64,000 nt of DNA. Origin: Candidatus Flexicrinis affinis. Lineage in GTDB: Bacteria > Chloroflexota > Anaerolineae > Aggregatilineales > Phototrophicaceae. The notes under the pieces are model-generated. The model was given only the letters and a program-made list of their open reading frames with translations. It was not told the DNA's origin and searched no databases. This document shows, piece after piece, positions 26,844 to 35,360 of this stretch (positions are counted from its first letter, which is position 1; every line of letters starts with the position of its first letter). The position numbers and the translations under genes were made by a program. The stretch is from NCBI GenBank assembly GCA_016716525.1, contig JADJWE010000001.1:1178001-1242000 (forward strand), given 5' to 3'.

Positions 26844-26948
26844 CGGTGGGACTCCTTCGTGCAATCTGGGTAGCGGATCGGCTAGGGGCGACCAGGATAA
26901 CCATCAGACGACGCGTGGCGCCTCAACTACAGTCGGTATCTACTTCAG

Positions 26949-26977
26949 CGGGCAGGCGCAGTTCATACACCTGCCCG
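26949..26977. repeat. Inverted repeat between the two DUF5989 genes
   Basis: CGGGCAGG/CCTGCCCG, an 8-bp perfect stem with a 13-base loop, in the 148-base gap between the paralogues. There is no T-run, so an mRNA-processing or attenuating hairpin is more likely than a full terminator. Confidence 0.45.
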
Positions 26978-26991
26978 TTCAGCCGAACTTG

Positions 26992-27222
26992 CTAGAACAG
27001 CGGGTAGATGAACGGCGCGAGGAAGGACGAGCCACCCGCGACGATGATCAGGCCGAAGAGCAGCAGTACGACGATCATCGGGATCATCCAGTACAGCTTA
27101 CGCTGCCAGAGAAACGACATCAACTCGCGCATCACGCCGACGCGTCCGGAGACTGCGTTCGAACCGCCCGAACCCATCAATTCGCTAGGAAGTTTGTCGT
27201 TATCGGTAGAAAGCTCGGTCAT
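26992..27222 (-). CDS. DUF5989-type single-helix membrane protein, copy 1
   Basis: 76 residues, same plan as the neighbouring copy: RVGVMRELMSFLWQRKLYWM, one helix (IPMIVVLLLFGLIIVAGG) and LAPFIYPLF. It follows the carbamoyltransferase by 22 bases, with GAGG before the ATG. The paralogues differ mostly in the first 25 residues, which suggests duplication with a constrained membrane segment. Confidence 0.87.
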   Translation of the reverse strand: MTELSTDNDKLPSELMGSGGSNAVSGRVGVMRELMSFLWQRKLYWMIPMIVVLLLFGLIIVAGGSSFLAPFIYPLF

Positions 27223-27244
27223 GGTCGGGGTTACCTCTTCTGGC

Positions 27245-29041
27245 CTACGATTTGGATGGCTTGCGTACGAGCAGCGTTTCCATGACCAACAGGTCGATGT
27301 CGCTGTTTACGAACGTGTTCAGAGCGTTTGCCGGCGTATTCACGATCGGCTCACCGCGCAGGTTGAATGACGTGTTCAACACAACAGGCACGCCGGTGAG
27401 CTGCCCGAACCGCTCGATGACTCCATAGTAGCGCGGATTCGTCTCGCGCTCAATCGACTGCAGCCGTCCGGTTCCCTTGTGCACAACCGCCTGTATCTCA
27501 TTCTGCTTCTCTTGGCGCACAGGGGCGACCATCAGCATGTAGCGCGGGGCTTCGTGCTCTTGTACCTCGGGATAATCGAAATACTCACGGGCACGGTCGC
27601 GCAGGATGACCGGCGCAAACGGGCGGAACGGCTCGCGGAATTTGATCTTCGTGTTGACGACTTCCTTCATCGCCTCGGTGCGCGGGTCGGCAAGGATTGA
27701 TCGTGCGCCAAGCGCGCGCGGGCCCCATTCGAAGCGACCTTGCATCCAGCCGATGACCTTGCTGTTGGTCAGTTCCTCCGCTACCACGTCGAGCAGCTTG
27801 TCGGGGTTGTCCTCAAACGACTCAAACTTGATCCCGTTGTCCGTAAGCACCTTGGCGATTTCGCCTTCGGTGTAGGATTGGCCCCAGTACGCGTGTGGCA
27901 TGACCCACTTGCGCGGCTTGTTGAGCACGACGTGCCACGCCCAAAGCGCAGCACCCAGCGCGCCGCCATCGTCACCCGATGCGGGCTGGATGTAGATTTC
28001 CTTGAACGGAGTCTCGTTCAACAGGCGCCAATTGGCCTTGGTGTTAAGCGCGACGCCGCCGGCCATGACCAGCGTGTCGAGGCCGGTCTTAGCGTGTAGG
28101 TGATGGCAGATCGAGATCAGGGCGTCTTCGGTGGCCTTCTGGATCGTCGCTGAGACGTCCGCGTAGTGCTGGTTCAGCTCCATCGCGGCGCGCTCGCTCG
28201 CCCGCTCAGGGTTCGTCTCCATCGTGAAGAAGTCGGACTCTGCTGGGCGTGGTTCACCGAACAGGTCGACAAACTTTTGGCTGAAGCTGCTGTCCGCCGA
28301 ATGGGCGAAACTAAAGTAGTCGAGGTTGAGCCGGAAGCTGCCGTCGTTGGGATTAAGATGGAAGACCTTCTCCATCTTGTCCATGTAACGCGGTGTGCCG
28401 TATGGCGACATGCCCATGACCTTGTACTCGCCGTTGTTGACCCGGAAGCCGAGCCACGCGGTGAAGGCCGAGTAGAGCAGGCCGATCGAGTGCGGAAAGC
28501 GCTGTTCGGAGAACAACGTGATGTCGTTGGTGCCGGTCTCGCCATCCCAGAAGCTGCGTGCCTGACCGAGCGTCGTTGTTGTCCACTCACCGACGCCATC
28601 GCACGTGAGCACCGCGGCTTCCTTGAACGGAGATGCGAAGAACGCGCTCGCGGCGTGGCTCATGTGATGGTCGCAGAACATCAGCTTGTTCGGGTCGATG
28701 CCTAGCCGGTTGACGATGATGTTCTTCGCCCACAGCTTCTCGCCCATCCAGGCGAAGATCGCCTCGCGCCACACGCCCGCCGACTTGGGGAACGTGTTCA
28801 GCGTGGTCTGCAAAATGCGTTCGAACTTGTGCAGCGGCTTCTCATAGAAAACCACGTAATCAAGGTCGTTGACGGTAATGCCCGCCCGCCGCAGGCAGAA
28901 CGCGATCGCCTGAATGGGCATGCGGTTGTCGTGCTTGCGGCGGCTGAAACGCTCTTCCATCGCCGCAGCAACCAGTTCGCCGTCACGAATTAATGCAGCG
29001 GCGGAATCATGGTACAGCGCCGAAATTCCGAGAATGTACAT
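27245..29041 (-). CDS. NodU/SxtI-family O-carbamoyltransferase
   Basis: 598-residue carbamoyltransferase of the NodU/TobZ type, which uses carbamoyl phosphate and ATP to place a carbamoyl group on a hydroxyl of a small molecule or sugar. The N-terminal Kae1-like domain opens ILGISALYHDSAAALIRDGE and EERFSRRKHD, with metal-binding His in CDHHMSHAASAF. The C-terminal YrdC-like domain carries MQGRFEWGPRALGARSIL and PFRPFAPVIL. It sits between an SxtJ-like gene and DUF5989 genes, an arrangement seen in many genomes outside known toxin clusters. The acceptor is unknown; no antibiotic-type biosynthetic genes surround it. Confidence 0.93.
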   Translation of the reverse strand: MYILGISALYHDSAAALIRDGELVAAAMEERFSRRKHDNRMPIQAIAFCLRRAGITVNDLDYVVFYEKPLHKFERILQTTLNTFPKSAGVWREAIFAWMGEKLWAKNIIVNRLGIDPNKLMFCDHHMSHAASAFFASPFKEAAVLTCDGVGEWTTTTLGQARSFWDGETGTNDITLFSEQRFPHSIGLLYSAFTAWLGFRVNNGEYKVMGMSPYGTPRYMDKMEKVFHLNPNDGSFRLNLDYFSFAHSADSSFSQKFVDLFGEPRPAESDFFTMETNPERASERAAMELNQHYADVSATIQKATEDALISICHHLHAKTGLDTLVMAGGVALNTKANWRLLNETPFKEIYIQPASGDDGGALGAALWAWHVVLNKPRKWVMPHAYWGQSYTEGEIAKVLTDNGIKFESFEDNPDKLLDVVAEELTNSKVIGWMQGRFEWGPRALGARSILADPRTEAMKEVVNTKIKFREPFRPFAPVILRDRAREYFDYPEVQEHEAPRYMLMVAPVRQEKQNEIQAVVHKGTGRLQSIERETNPRYYGVIERFGQLTGVPVVLNTSFNLRGEPIVNTPANALNTFVNSDIDLLVMETLLVRKPSKS

Positions 29042-29047
29042 TTTTGC

Positions 29048-29275
29048 CTACCACTGATTCCGAGCGGATTTGATGTCTCGACCTACAGGATGGCGCTCTA
29101 CCCAGCCGACTTCACCCTTACGCTGAAGCGGGTCGGTCAAGAACCGGGAGATCAGGCCAAACGGTATGAGGATGGTGTAGTAGAACGCAGTGATGATTAC
29201 GCGTCCCTGTACTTCGCCGATGATCTTCGAGATCAACTTAAAGCGTTCCCAACCAAGTTTTATCCCTGAAGGCAC
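29048..29275 (-). CDS. SxtJ-like small membrane protein
   Basis: 75 residues. The sequence LGWERFKLISKIIGEVQGRV is followed by a membrane helix (IITAFYYTILIPFGLISRFL) and ends SARNQW, as in SxtJ-type partners of carbamoyltransferases. It starts the operon and ends 6 bases before the carbamoyltransferase ATG. Its likely role is to hold the enzyme at the membrane; this is inferred from co-occurrence. Confidence 0.82.
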   Translation of the reverse strand: MPSGIKLGWERFKLISKIIGEVQGRVIITAFYYTILIPFGLISRFLTDPLQRKGEVGWVERHPVGRDIKSARNQW

Positions 29276-29321
29276 GACATTTCCTCGGCGGCAGCCTATC
29301 TGGTCGATGAGTCAGCGGGTC

Positions 29322-29351
29322 ATCATATCACCCGCGCCAAATGAGCGTCTA
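29322..29351 (-). promoter_or_regulatory. Promoter of the SxtJ-carbamoyltransferase operon
   Basis: On the minus strand: TAGACG, an 18-base spacer, TATGAT with an upstream TG (extended -10), about 45 bases before the SxtJ-like start. Confidence 0.5.
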
Positions 29352-29399
29352 GTCAGAAGTCCGACGATTGACCGACGCCGAACGGGCGCCCTGTGTCGC

Positions 29400-30602
29400 C
29401 TACGGCTCGTAGTAGCTCTTCCCGTGCAGCGCCTCAGGAAGATAGTCCTTGTCGGAGTACATCTCGTAGCCCTCGCCGTAGCCTAGCTCCTTCATCAGGC
29501 CGGTTGGGCTGTTTCGCAGCATCAACGGGATCGGCAGGTTACCATGACGCTGCACATCTTCCAGCGCCGCGAAATAGGCGTCGCCTGCCGTTCGGCTCTT
29601 GGCCGCAAGCGCCAGATATGCCGCGCCCTGCGCAAGGTTGAATTGACATTCCGGTAATCCAACCGTCTCTACCGCGCGGAAGACCTCGTTGGCGACGACC
29701 AGCGCCGTTGGCTGAGCCAGCCCCACGTCTTCGCTGGCGAAGATCACCATCCGGCGTGCGATGAACTTCGGGTCCTCTCCGCTGTTCACCATCCGCGCAA
29801 GATAGTAGAGCGCAGCGTCGACCTTGCTCGCACGCATCGACTTGATGAACGCGCTGATCGTGTCGTAGTGCTCTTCGCCGGCGCGGTCGTAGCGCAGATG
29901 CTTGGACTGCAGCGCCGCCTTGAGGTGTTCGAGCTGCAGCACGTCAACCGGGTAGAGCGAGTGCGCGGCTTCGAGGACGTTGAGGGCTTGCCGGGCATCG
30001 CCATTGGCGTAGCGTGAGAGGAAGTCGACGGCATCCGGTTCAGCGTCGACGGCGAGCGCTTCCAGCCCGCGCCGCACCACCTCAACCAGTTCCTCTTCCG
30101 TGAGCGAGTTGAGCACAAAGACCTGCGACCGTGAAAGCAGCGCCGAGTTCACCTCGAAGCTCGGGTTCTCCGTCGTCGCTCCAATCAGGATCAGCGTGCC
30201 GTCTTCAACGTACGGAAGCAGAAAGTCCTGCTGCGCTTTGTTGAACCGGTGGATCTCGTCCAAAAACAGCACGACACCGCGCTCGTCGCGCTCGTCCGCG
30301 CTGTCGAACAGAGTCGGTGCCTTCTTGACGGTCTCAACAATTTTCCGGATGTCGTCCTTGGACGCCGACACCGCCGACAGCCCGACAAAACGCCGCCCGG
30401 TCTGAGTCGCAATGATGCGTGCGAGCGTCGTCTTTCCGACGCCCGGCGGCCCCCAGAAGATCATCGAGTGGACCGCTTGATTCTCGACTGCCGCGGTCAG
30501 CGGCTTCCCCGGCCCGATCAAGTGGCGCTGACCGATGACCTCGTCCAACGTCTGTGGACGAAGCCTGTCAGCGAGTGGTGTGGAAGGTACGCGAGTCGTC
30601 AT
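29400..30602 (-). CDS. rarA: Replication-associated recombination protein A (MgsA/RarA)
   Basis: 400-residue AAA+ ATPase of the clamp-loader clade that acts at stalled replication forks. It begins MTTRVPSTPLADRLRPQTLDEVIGQ. Walker A is GPPGVGKTT, Walker B FLDEIHRF, followed by the sensor-1 region IGATTENPSFEVNSALLSR. The C-terminal tetramerisation region includes KSMRASKVDAALYYLARM and ends in the family-typical LPEALHGKSYYEP. The ATG at 30602 is the start of the conserved region; the frame is open 147 bases upstream but would overlap the divergent gpmI. Confidence 0.95.
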   Translation of the reverse strand: MTTRVPSTPLADRLRPQTLDEVIGQRHLIGPGKPLTAAVENQAVHSMIFWGPPGVGKTTLARIIATQTGRRFVGLSAVSASKDDIRKIVETVKKAPTLFDSADERDERGVVLFLDEIHRFNKAQQDFLLPYVEDGTLILIGATTENPSFEVNSALLSRSQVFVLNSLTEEELVEVVRRGLEALAVDAEPDAVDFLSRYANGDARQALNVLEAAHSLYPVDVLQLEHLKAALQSKHLRYDRAGEEHYDTISAFIKSMRASKVDAALYYLARMVNSGEDPKFIARRMVIFASEDVGLAQPTALVVANEVFRAVETVGLPECQFNLAQGAAYLALAAKSRTAGDAYFAALEDVQRHGNLPIPLMLRNSPTGLMKELGYGEGYEMYSDKDYLPEALHGKSYYEP

Positions 30603-30689
30603 GCCAACGATTCTATAGGCGCTTCGCCCGTGCCACAAGCGCGGCTCCGTGGTACAACTAACCCGGACAATCACGGCTAGGAGCACCCC

Positions 30690-32213
30690 ATGAACAAGCG
30701 GACAATGCTTGTGATTCTTGACGGCCTCGGCATCCGCGAGATGCTGCACGGAAATGCCGTCAAACAGGCCACAACACCCAATATCGATCGCTGGATGACT
30801 CAGCTTGAACGGTCGATCATCGATGCCTCGGAAGAGGCTGTCGGGTTAACGCCGGGACAGATGGGCAACAGCGAAGTCGGTCACCTGAATTTGGGCGCTG
30901 GCCGCGTCGTGTATCAAGACATCACGGCGATCAACGTTTCGGTCCGCGACGGCTCGTTCGCCACAAACGCCACCCTGCTCGGCGCGCTGGACGCGGCGCG
31001 GTCGAAGGGTGGTCGCGTTCACCTGCTGGGTCTCGTGAGTGACGGCGGTGTGCACAGCCACATCGACCATCTGATGGCCCTGCTCAAGTTGACCAGTACC
31101 AGCGGATTGCAGACTTTCGTGCACGTCATCACCGACGGGCGCGACACGCCGCCCACCAGCGGGGTGGGGTACGTTGCACAGGTCGAGGCTGCGCTGGCAG
31201 ACCGGCCTGACGCCAAAATCGCGACCGTTTCGGGCCGTTACTATGCGATGGATCGCGACAAGCGATGGGAACGTACGCAGCGTGCATTCGACGCGATGGT
31301 TCACCGGCGCGCGCCAGTTGCAGACAGCGCCGTCGATGCGATAAACGCATCTTACGCCCGCGACGTTACCGACGAGTTTGTCGAGCCGGTCATCATCGGC
31401 ACCGACAGTGACGCCGCGATCAGGCCGGGCGACAGCGTGATCTGCTTCAATTTCCGCGCCGACCGTATGCGGCAGATTGTTCAGGCACTTGTCGTTCCGG
31501 AACGCATTTCGTTCCCGGGCGCTGCTGTGAACGGCCTGCATGTAGTGACGTTCACCGAGTACATGGACGACCTTCCGGTCGCGGTCGTATTCGGCAAGGA
31601 CAGCCTCGTCAACACGCTGGCCGAGGTGTTGAGCGCGTCGGGGCTGCGCCAGTATCACAGTGCTGAAACCGAGAAGTATCCGCACGTCACGTTCTTCTTC
31701 AACGGCCGGCGCGAAGATCCGTGGCCGGGAGAAGACCGGCGGATTATCCCCTCGCCAAAAGTTGCCACATACGACCTCAAGCCAGAGATGAGCGCCTACG
31801 AGCTGACCGAAGCCACGCTGGAGCGCATCAATGCCGGAATTGATGACTTCATCCTGATCAACTACGCCAACCCGGACATGGTCGGGCATACCGGCGATCT
31901 ATCTGCGGCCATCAAGGCGGTAGAGACGGTCGACGAATGTGCCGGAAAGATCGTCGCCGCCTGGAATGCTGCCGGCGGGGTCGCAATCGTCACGGCGGAT
32001 CATGGCAACTGCGAGCGCATGATTGAGGAAATGACAGGCCAGCCTCATACTTACCACACGACCAATCCGGTATCGCTGTTCGTTATTGGCGAAGGGTACA
32101 CCAAGCTGCGTCCACGCGGGGCGCTGTGCGACGTTGCGCCGACCGTGCTCGATCTGATGGGCGTGCCGCAGCCCGCTGAGATGACGGGACACTCGCTCAT
32201 CGAGCGCGCTTAG
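30690..32213 (+). CDS. gpmI: 2,3-bisphosphoglycerate-independent phosphoglycerate mutase
   Basis: 507-residue Mn-dependent glycolytic enzyme that interconverts 3- and 2-phosphoglycerate. It belongs to the alkaline phosphatase superfamily. The phosphoserine region is TPGQMGNSEVGHLNLGAGRV. Metal-site motifs include the opening LVILDGLGI, NYANPDMVGHTG and the C-terminal TADHGNCERM. Substrate-domain motifs HVITDGRDTPP and SGRYYAMDRDKRWER are present. AGGAG lies 7 bases before the ATG. A strong bidirectional terminator follows. With pyruvate kinase at 55-57 kb this supplies lower glycolysis. Confidence 0.97.
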   Translation: MNKRTMLVILDGLGIREMLHGNAVKQATTPNIDRWMTQLERSIIDASEEAVGLTPGQMGNSEVGHLNLGAGRVVYQDITAINVSVRDGSFATNATLLGALDAARSKGGRVHLLGLVSDGGVHSHIDHLMALLKLTSTSGLQTFVHVITDGRDTPPTSGVGYVAQVEAALADRPDAKIATVSGRYYAMDRDKRWERTQRAFDAMVHRRAPVADSAVDAINASYARDVTDEFVEPVIIGTDSDAAIRPGDSVICFNFRADRMRQIVQALVVPERISFPGAAVNGLHVVTFTEYMDDLPVAVVFGKDSLVNTLAEVLSASGLRQYHSAETEKYPHVTFFFNGRREDPWPGEDRRIIPSPKVATYDLKPEMSAYELTEATLERINAGIDDFILINYANPDMVGHTGDLSAAIKAVETVDECAGKIVAAWNAAGGVAIVTADHGNCERMIEEMTGQPHTYHTTNPVSLFVIGEGYTKLRPRGALCDVAPTVLDLMGVPQPAEMTGHSLIERA

Positions 32214-32225
32214 TTTACTACTGCG

Positions 32226-32266
32226 AACGAACCGGCCCGATCCATGCAGATCGGGCCGGTTCGTTT
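32226..32266. terminator. Bidirectional terminator between gpmI and ndh
   Basis: A 16-bp perfect stem (AACGAACCGGCCCGAT and its complement) with an 8-base loop, ending in a T-rich run on the plus strand and an A-rich start, which serves the minus strand. It lies between two convergent stops. Confidence 0.93.
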
Positions 32267-32270
32267 GGTG

Positions 32271-33587
32271 TTAGCGGGCAACGGGGTCTTCCACGGCAGG
32301 TTCCGCGGGGCGCCGTCGCGCAGCCGGGTTGACGATGATCTTGACGCTGCGATCGTATGTGAAATACGACCATACCCAGTTTAGCAGCACGCTGAGGCGG
32401 TTGCGGAAACCCAGCAACCACAGCAAGTGCAGCATCAGCCACGTCAGCCATGCGATGTAGCCCGTGAGTTGAACGCGATTGAACGGCCACGCGACGGCCC
32501 GGCTGCGCCCGATTGTCGCCATCATGCCTTTGTCGAAGTAGACGAACGACTTGGCTTCGCGTCCTTCTAGCGCCGCGACGATGTTGGCCGCGGCGATCTT
32601 CGCCATCTGGATCGCAACCGGAATTACCTGCGGGTGCGGCTGGCCGGTCGCGGGATCGACAAGATACGCCATATCTCCGATGACGTATACCCCTTCGAGT
32701 CCGACAGCCGTCAAGTCTCCGTTGACCGGAATCCGCCCGCCCCGCTCGAGTGAGACGCCGAGGCTGCGCGCAAGCGGCGATCCCTCGATACCAGCCGCCC
32801 AGACCAGCGTGTGGGTTTCGATGGTCGTGCCGTCAGACAGGGACACCGCACCGGGTCTCGCGTGCATGACCTTCACGCCGAGCCGCACGTCGACACCGAG
32901 CGACTCGAGCTGGCGGACAGCCGCCGCGCGGAGTCGTTCGGGATAAGGAGCCAATAGCCTGTCGGTCGCCTCGATCAAGACAACCTTTGGTTCTAGGTCG
33001 GCGATCTGCGGATACTCGCGCTTAAACACGAAGTTGTACAGCTCGAACAGCGAACCCGCTGTTTCAATGCCGGTCGCACCCCCGCCCACAACGACCATGG
33101 TCGTCATCGCACGACGTGCCTGTGGATCGTCCGTCCACGCGGCTGCCTCGAACTGTCGCAGCACATGGTTGCGGAGTTCAAGGCTGCCTTCGAGCGTCTT
33201 GATGTCGAAGCTGAACCGTCCGATTTCAGCATTCCCGAAGTAGCTGGTTACGGTCCCAGCGGCCAACACCAGATGGTCGTACGGTTCGATCACACTGCCG
33301 TCGTGTGCAGTCATAGTGACTGTCTTCGCGTTTGTATCGATCGCACTGACGGTTCCTAGCAGGAATCGCAAGTTCGATTGGCTGCGCAGGATGCCACGGA
33401 CCGGATACGCGATGTCGCTGGGATCGAGCCCGCAGGTTGCAACCTGATACAGCAGGGGGGTGAACGTGTGGTAGTTGTTACGGTCGACGAGCAAGATATC
33501 GACCGGGGCTTTGCGGAGCCCTTTCGCGACGTTCAAACCGGCAAAGCCTGCACCTACGATGACAACTCGCGTGCGCTGCGTTTTCAT
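32271..33587 (-). CDS. ndh: Type II NADH:quinone oxidoreductase
   Basis: 438-residue single-subunit FAD enzyme that oxidises NADH and reduces quinone without pumping protons. The FAD motif is VVIVGAGFAGLNVAKGL; NYHTFTPLLYQVATCGLDPSDIA is the family's characteristic loop. The NADH-binding motif is VVVGGGATGIETAGSL and the second FAD contact GVYVIGDMAYL. The C-terminal hydrophobic segment (IAWLTWLMLHLLWLLGF) is a membrane anchor. TAGGAGG lies 6 bases before the ATG at 33587; the frame is open much further upstream into the divergent purH but that is not credible. A Rex/CRP-type palindrome overlaps its -35. Confidence 0.92.
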   Translation of the reverse strand: MKTQRTRVVIVGAGFAGLNVAKGLRKAPVDILLVDRNNYHTFTPLLYQVATCGLDPSDIAYPVRGILRSQSNLRFLLGTVSAIDTNAKTVTMTAHDGSVIEPYDHLVLAAGTVTSYFGNAEIGRFSFDIKTLEGSLELRNHVLRQFEAAAWTDDPQARRAMTTMVVVGGGATGIETAGSLFELYNFVFKREYPQIADLEPKVVLIEATDRLLAPYPERLRAAAVRQLESLGVDVRLGVKVMHARPGAVSLSDGTTIETHTLVWAAGIEGSPLARSLGVSLERGGRIPVNGDLTAVGLEGVYVIGDMAYLVDPATGQPHPQVIPVAIQMAKIAAANIVAALEGREAKSFVYFDKGMMATIGRSRAVAWPFNRVQLTGYIAWLTWLMLHLLWLLGFRNRLSVLLNWVWSYFTYDRSVKIIVNPAARRRPAEPAVEDPVAR

Positions 33588-33616
33588 CGGACGCCTCCTA
33601 TTCCCTCGATTACCCC

Positions 33617-33645
33617 ATCGTATCAGATTGTGAACTTCGTCACAA
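33617..33645 (-). promoter_or_regulatory. Promoter of ndh
   Basis: On the minus strand: TTGTGA (-35), a 17-base spacer, TACGAT (-10), about 30 bases before the ndh start. The -35 is one half of the palindromic operator described next. Confidence 0.6.
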
Positions 33646-33646
33646 T
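33627..33646. promoter_or_regulatory. Rex- or CRP-type palindromic operator upstream of ndh
   Basis: A perfect inverted repeat, ATTGTGA-N6-TCACAAT. The core TTGTGA-N6-TCACAA has the length and arms of the Rex (NADH/NAD sensor) consensus TTGTGAA-N4-TTCACAA; its inner bases deviate on one side. The same core also fits CRP-family sites (TGTGA-N6-TCACA). It covers the ndh -35, a position expected for a repressor. Confidence 0.65.
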
Positions 33647-33669
33647 AAGTCCGGGCCGTTCGGCAGATG

Positions 33670-33697
33670 TTCTCACCAACTATTGGGGCGTTATAAT
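33670..33697 (+). promoter_or_regulatory. Promoter of purH
   Basis: A perfect TATAAT at 33692-33697, with a weak -35 (TTCTCA) 16 bases upstream. It lies 41 bases before the purH start. Confidence 0.55.
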
Positions 33698-33738
33698 CAT
33701 CGCCTGAATTCGAGAATTGCACAGAACGAGATGGTGAA

Positions 33739-35280
33739 ATGCCCCGCGCACTCCTTAGTGTGTACGACAAGACTGACCTCGTGCCATTCGCGGCCGGGCT
33801 GCACGAGATGGGCTGGGATCTGGTCGCCAGCGGCGGTACCGAAAAGGAACTGGTCGCTGCCGGTTTGCGCACTACGCCCGTGGAGCAGTTGACAGGCGAG
33901 CCCGAGATGCTCGGCGGGCGCGTCAAGACGCTGCATCCCGCGATCCACGCCGGCCTCTTGGCGCGCGATCGTGATAGCGACAGGGCAGAGCTGCAGGCGC
34001 ATGGCTACGCACCGATCAACATGGTTGTTTGTAACCTGTACCCGTTTAGCCAAACGGTCGCGCGGTCCGGGGTAACGCTTCCTGACGCCGTCGAGCAAAT
34101 CGACATCGGTGGCGTGACGCTCATACGTGCAGGGGCCAAGAACTTCTTCAACGTGGTCACGGTATGCGACCCATTCGACTACCCGCGCGTGCTGGCCGCA
34201 CTGCGCGCCGCCGGTGAGGTCGATATGCCGATGCGCCGCGAGCTAGCGGTCAAGGCGTTTTCTCACACGCGGGATTACGATACGGCGATTCACGCGTACT
34301 TGGCCCGCGCGGCAGCGCCCGTAGTGACCGAGGACCAGCCTCTCCCCGACCAGCTCTCGATCGCCGTTCACAAGGTGGAAACCCTGCGTTACGGCGAGAA
34401 TCCGCACCAGTCCGCGGCGTATTACAGCACATCCGAAGGGGAGGGGCCATTGGGAGGCATCCTGCTCAGCGGAAAGGCGCTCAGCTACACCAACATTCTC
34501 GACGTTGACGCTGCGTGGCGCGCGGCTTCCAGTTTCGATGAGCCAGCGGTCGTGATCGTGAAGCACTTGACTCCGTGCGGAATCGCCGTAGGGCAGACCA
34601 TTGCCGAGGCGTTTCCGAAGGCGCTGGCGTCCGATCCGCTGTCGGCATTCGGCTGCGCCATGGCTGTAAACCGCGAGGTGGACGAAGCGTTCGTTGATTC
34701 GCTTGGATCCCTGCTCATCGACGACCTTGCCGCGCCCTCGTTTTCGCAAGGAGCGCTAACGATACTGTCGTCCAAACGCAAGAACTGTCGCCTTATGCAG
34801 ATCCCGATCCCTTACAGCGGTATCGACCTCGAGATCCGGTCGGTGCATCGTGGTTACCTCGTACAGCACGCGGATATCGGCGACCCGGACGGCACGCAGA
34901 TGAAGGTGGTCACGAATCGACCGCCGACCGAGGACGAACTGGCCGCAATGAAGTTCGCGTGGAAGGCGATGCAGCACGTCAAGAGCAACGCGATCGTCAT
35001 TGCAGGCAAGGATGCGACATACGGCATTGGCGGCGGCGTGACGAGCCGAGTGGACGCCGCGCGATTGGCGGTGACGAAGGCAGGCGAGCGCGCGAAAGGC
35101 GCGGTCATGGCGTCGGATGGCCTGATCCCGTTCGCTGATGGCCTGGAGGCCGTCGCCGAGGTCGGAGTCACGGCGGTGGTTCAGCCGGGCGGGAGCATCC
35201 GCGACGCCGAAGTCATCGAGGCGGCGAACCGCTACAATATCGCGATGGTCTTCACGGGTGTACGACACTTCAGGCACTAG
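33739..35280 (+). CDS. purH: Bifunctional AICAR transformylase/IMP cyclohydrolase
   Basis: 513-residue enzyme for the last two steps of IMP synthesis. The N-terminal cyclohydrolase domain (about 1-190) has LLSVYDKTDLVPFA, SGGTEKEL, GRVKTLHPAIHAG and NLYPF. The C-terminal formyltransferase domain (about 195-513) has LRYGENPHQSAAYY, VIVKHLTPCGIAVG, catalytic Lys/His in this segment, and SDGLIPFADGLE near the end. The length matches the family. A strong terminator follows, shared with the convergent valS. No other purine genes are adjacent. Confidence 0.97.
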   Translation: MPRALLSVYDKTDLVPFAAGLHEMGWDLVASGGTEKELVAAGLRTTPVEQLTGEPEMLGGRVKTLHPAIHAGLLARDRDSDRAELQAHGYAPINMVVCNLYPFSQTVARSGVTLPDAVEQIDIGGVTLIRAGAKNFFNVVTVCDPFDYPRVLAALRAAGEVDMPMRRELAVKAFSHTRDYDTAIHAYLARAAAPVVTEDQPLPDQLSIAVHKVETLRYGENPHQSAAYYSTSEGEGPLGGILLSGKALSYTNILDVDAAWRAASSFDEPAVVIVKHLTPCGIAVGQTIAEAFPKALASDPLSAFGCAMAVNREVDEAFVDSLGSLLIDDLAAPSFSQGALTILSSKRKNCRLMQIPIPYSGIDLEIRSVHRGYLVQHADIGDPDGTQMKVVTNRPPTEDELAAMKFAWKAMQHVKSNAIVIAGKDATYGIGGGVTSRVDAARLAVTKAGERAKGAVMASDGLIPFADGLEAVAEVGVTAVVQPGGSIRDAEVIEAANRYNIAMVFTGVRHFRH

Positions 35281-35304
35281 GCCGCGCGGGTGGCTCGGAG
35301 ATAA

Positions 35305-35340
35305 TAAACGGGGCGGACCACTGGTGATCCGCCCCGTTTA
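35305..35340. terminator. Bidirectional terminator between purH and valS
   Basis: TAAACGGGGCGGA/TCCGCCCCGTTTA, a 13-bp perfect stem with a 10-base loop, A-rich before and T-rich at its end, so it can serve both convergent genes. Confidence 0.92.
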
Positions 35341-35360
35341 GTTGCGGTCGCAACTCGGCA

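Noticed and set aside
30846..31889. A 347-codon open frame on the minus strand
   Set aside because: Antisense to gpmI, which has all catalytic motifs.
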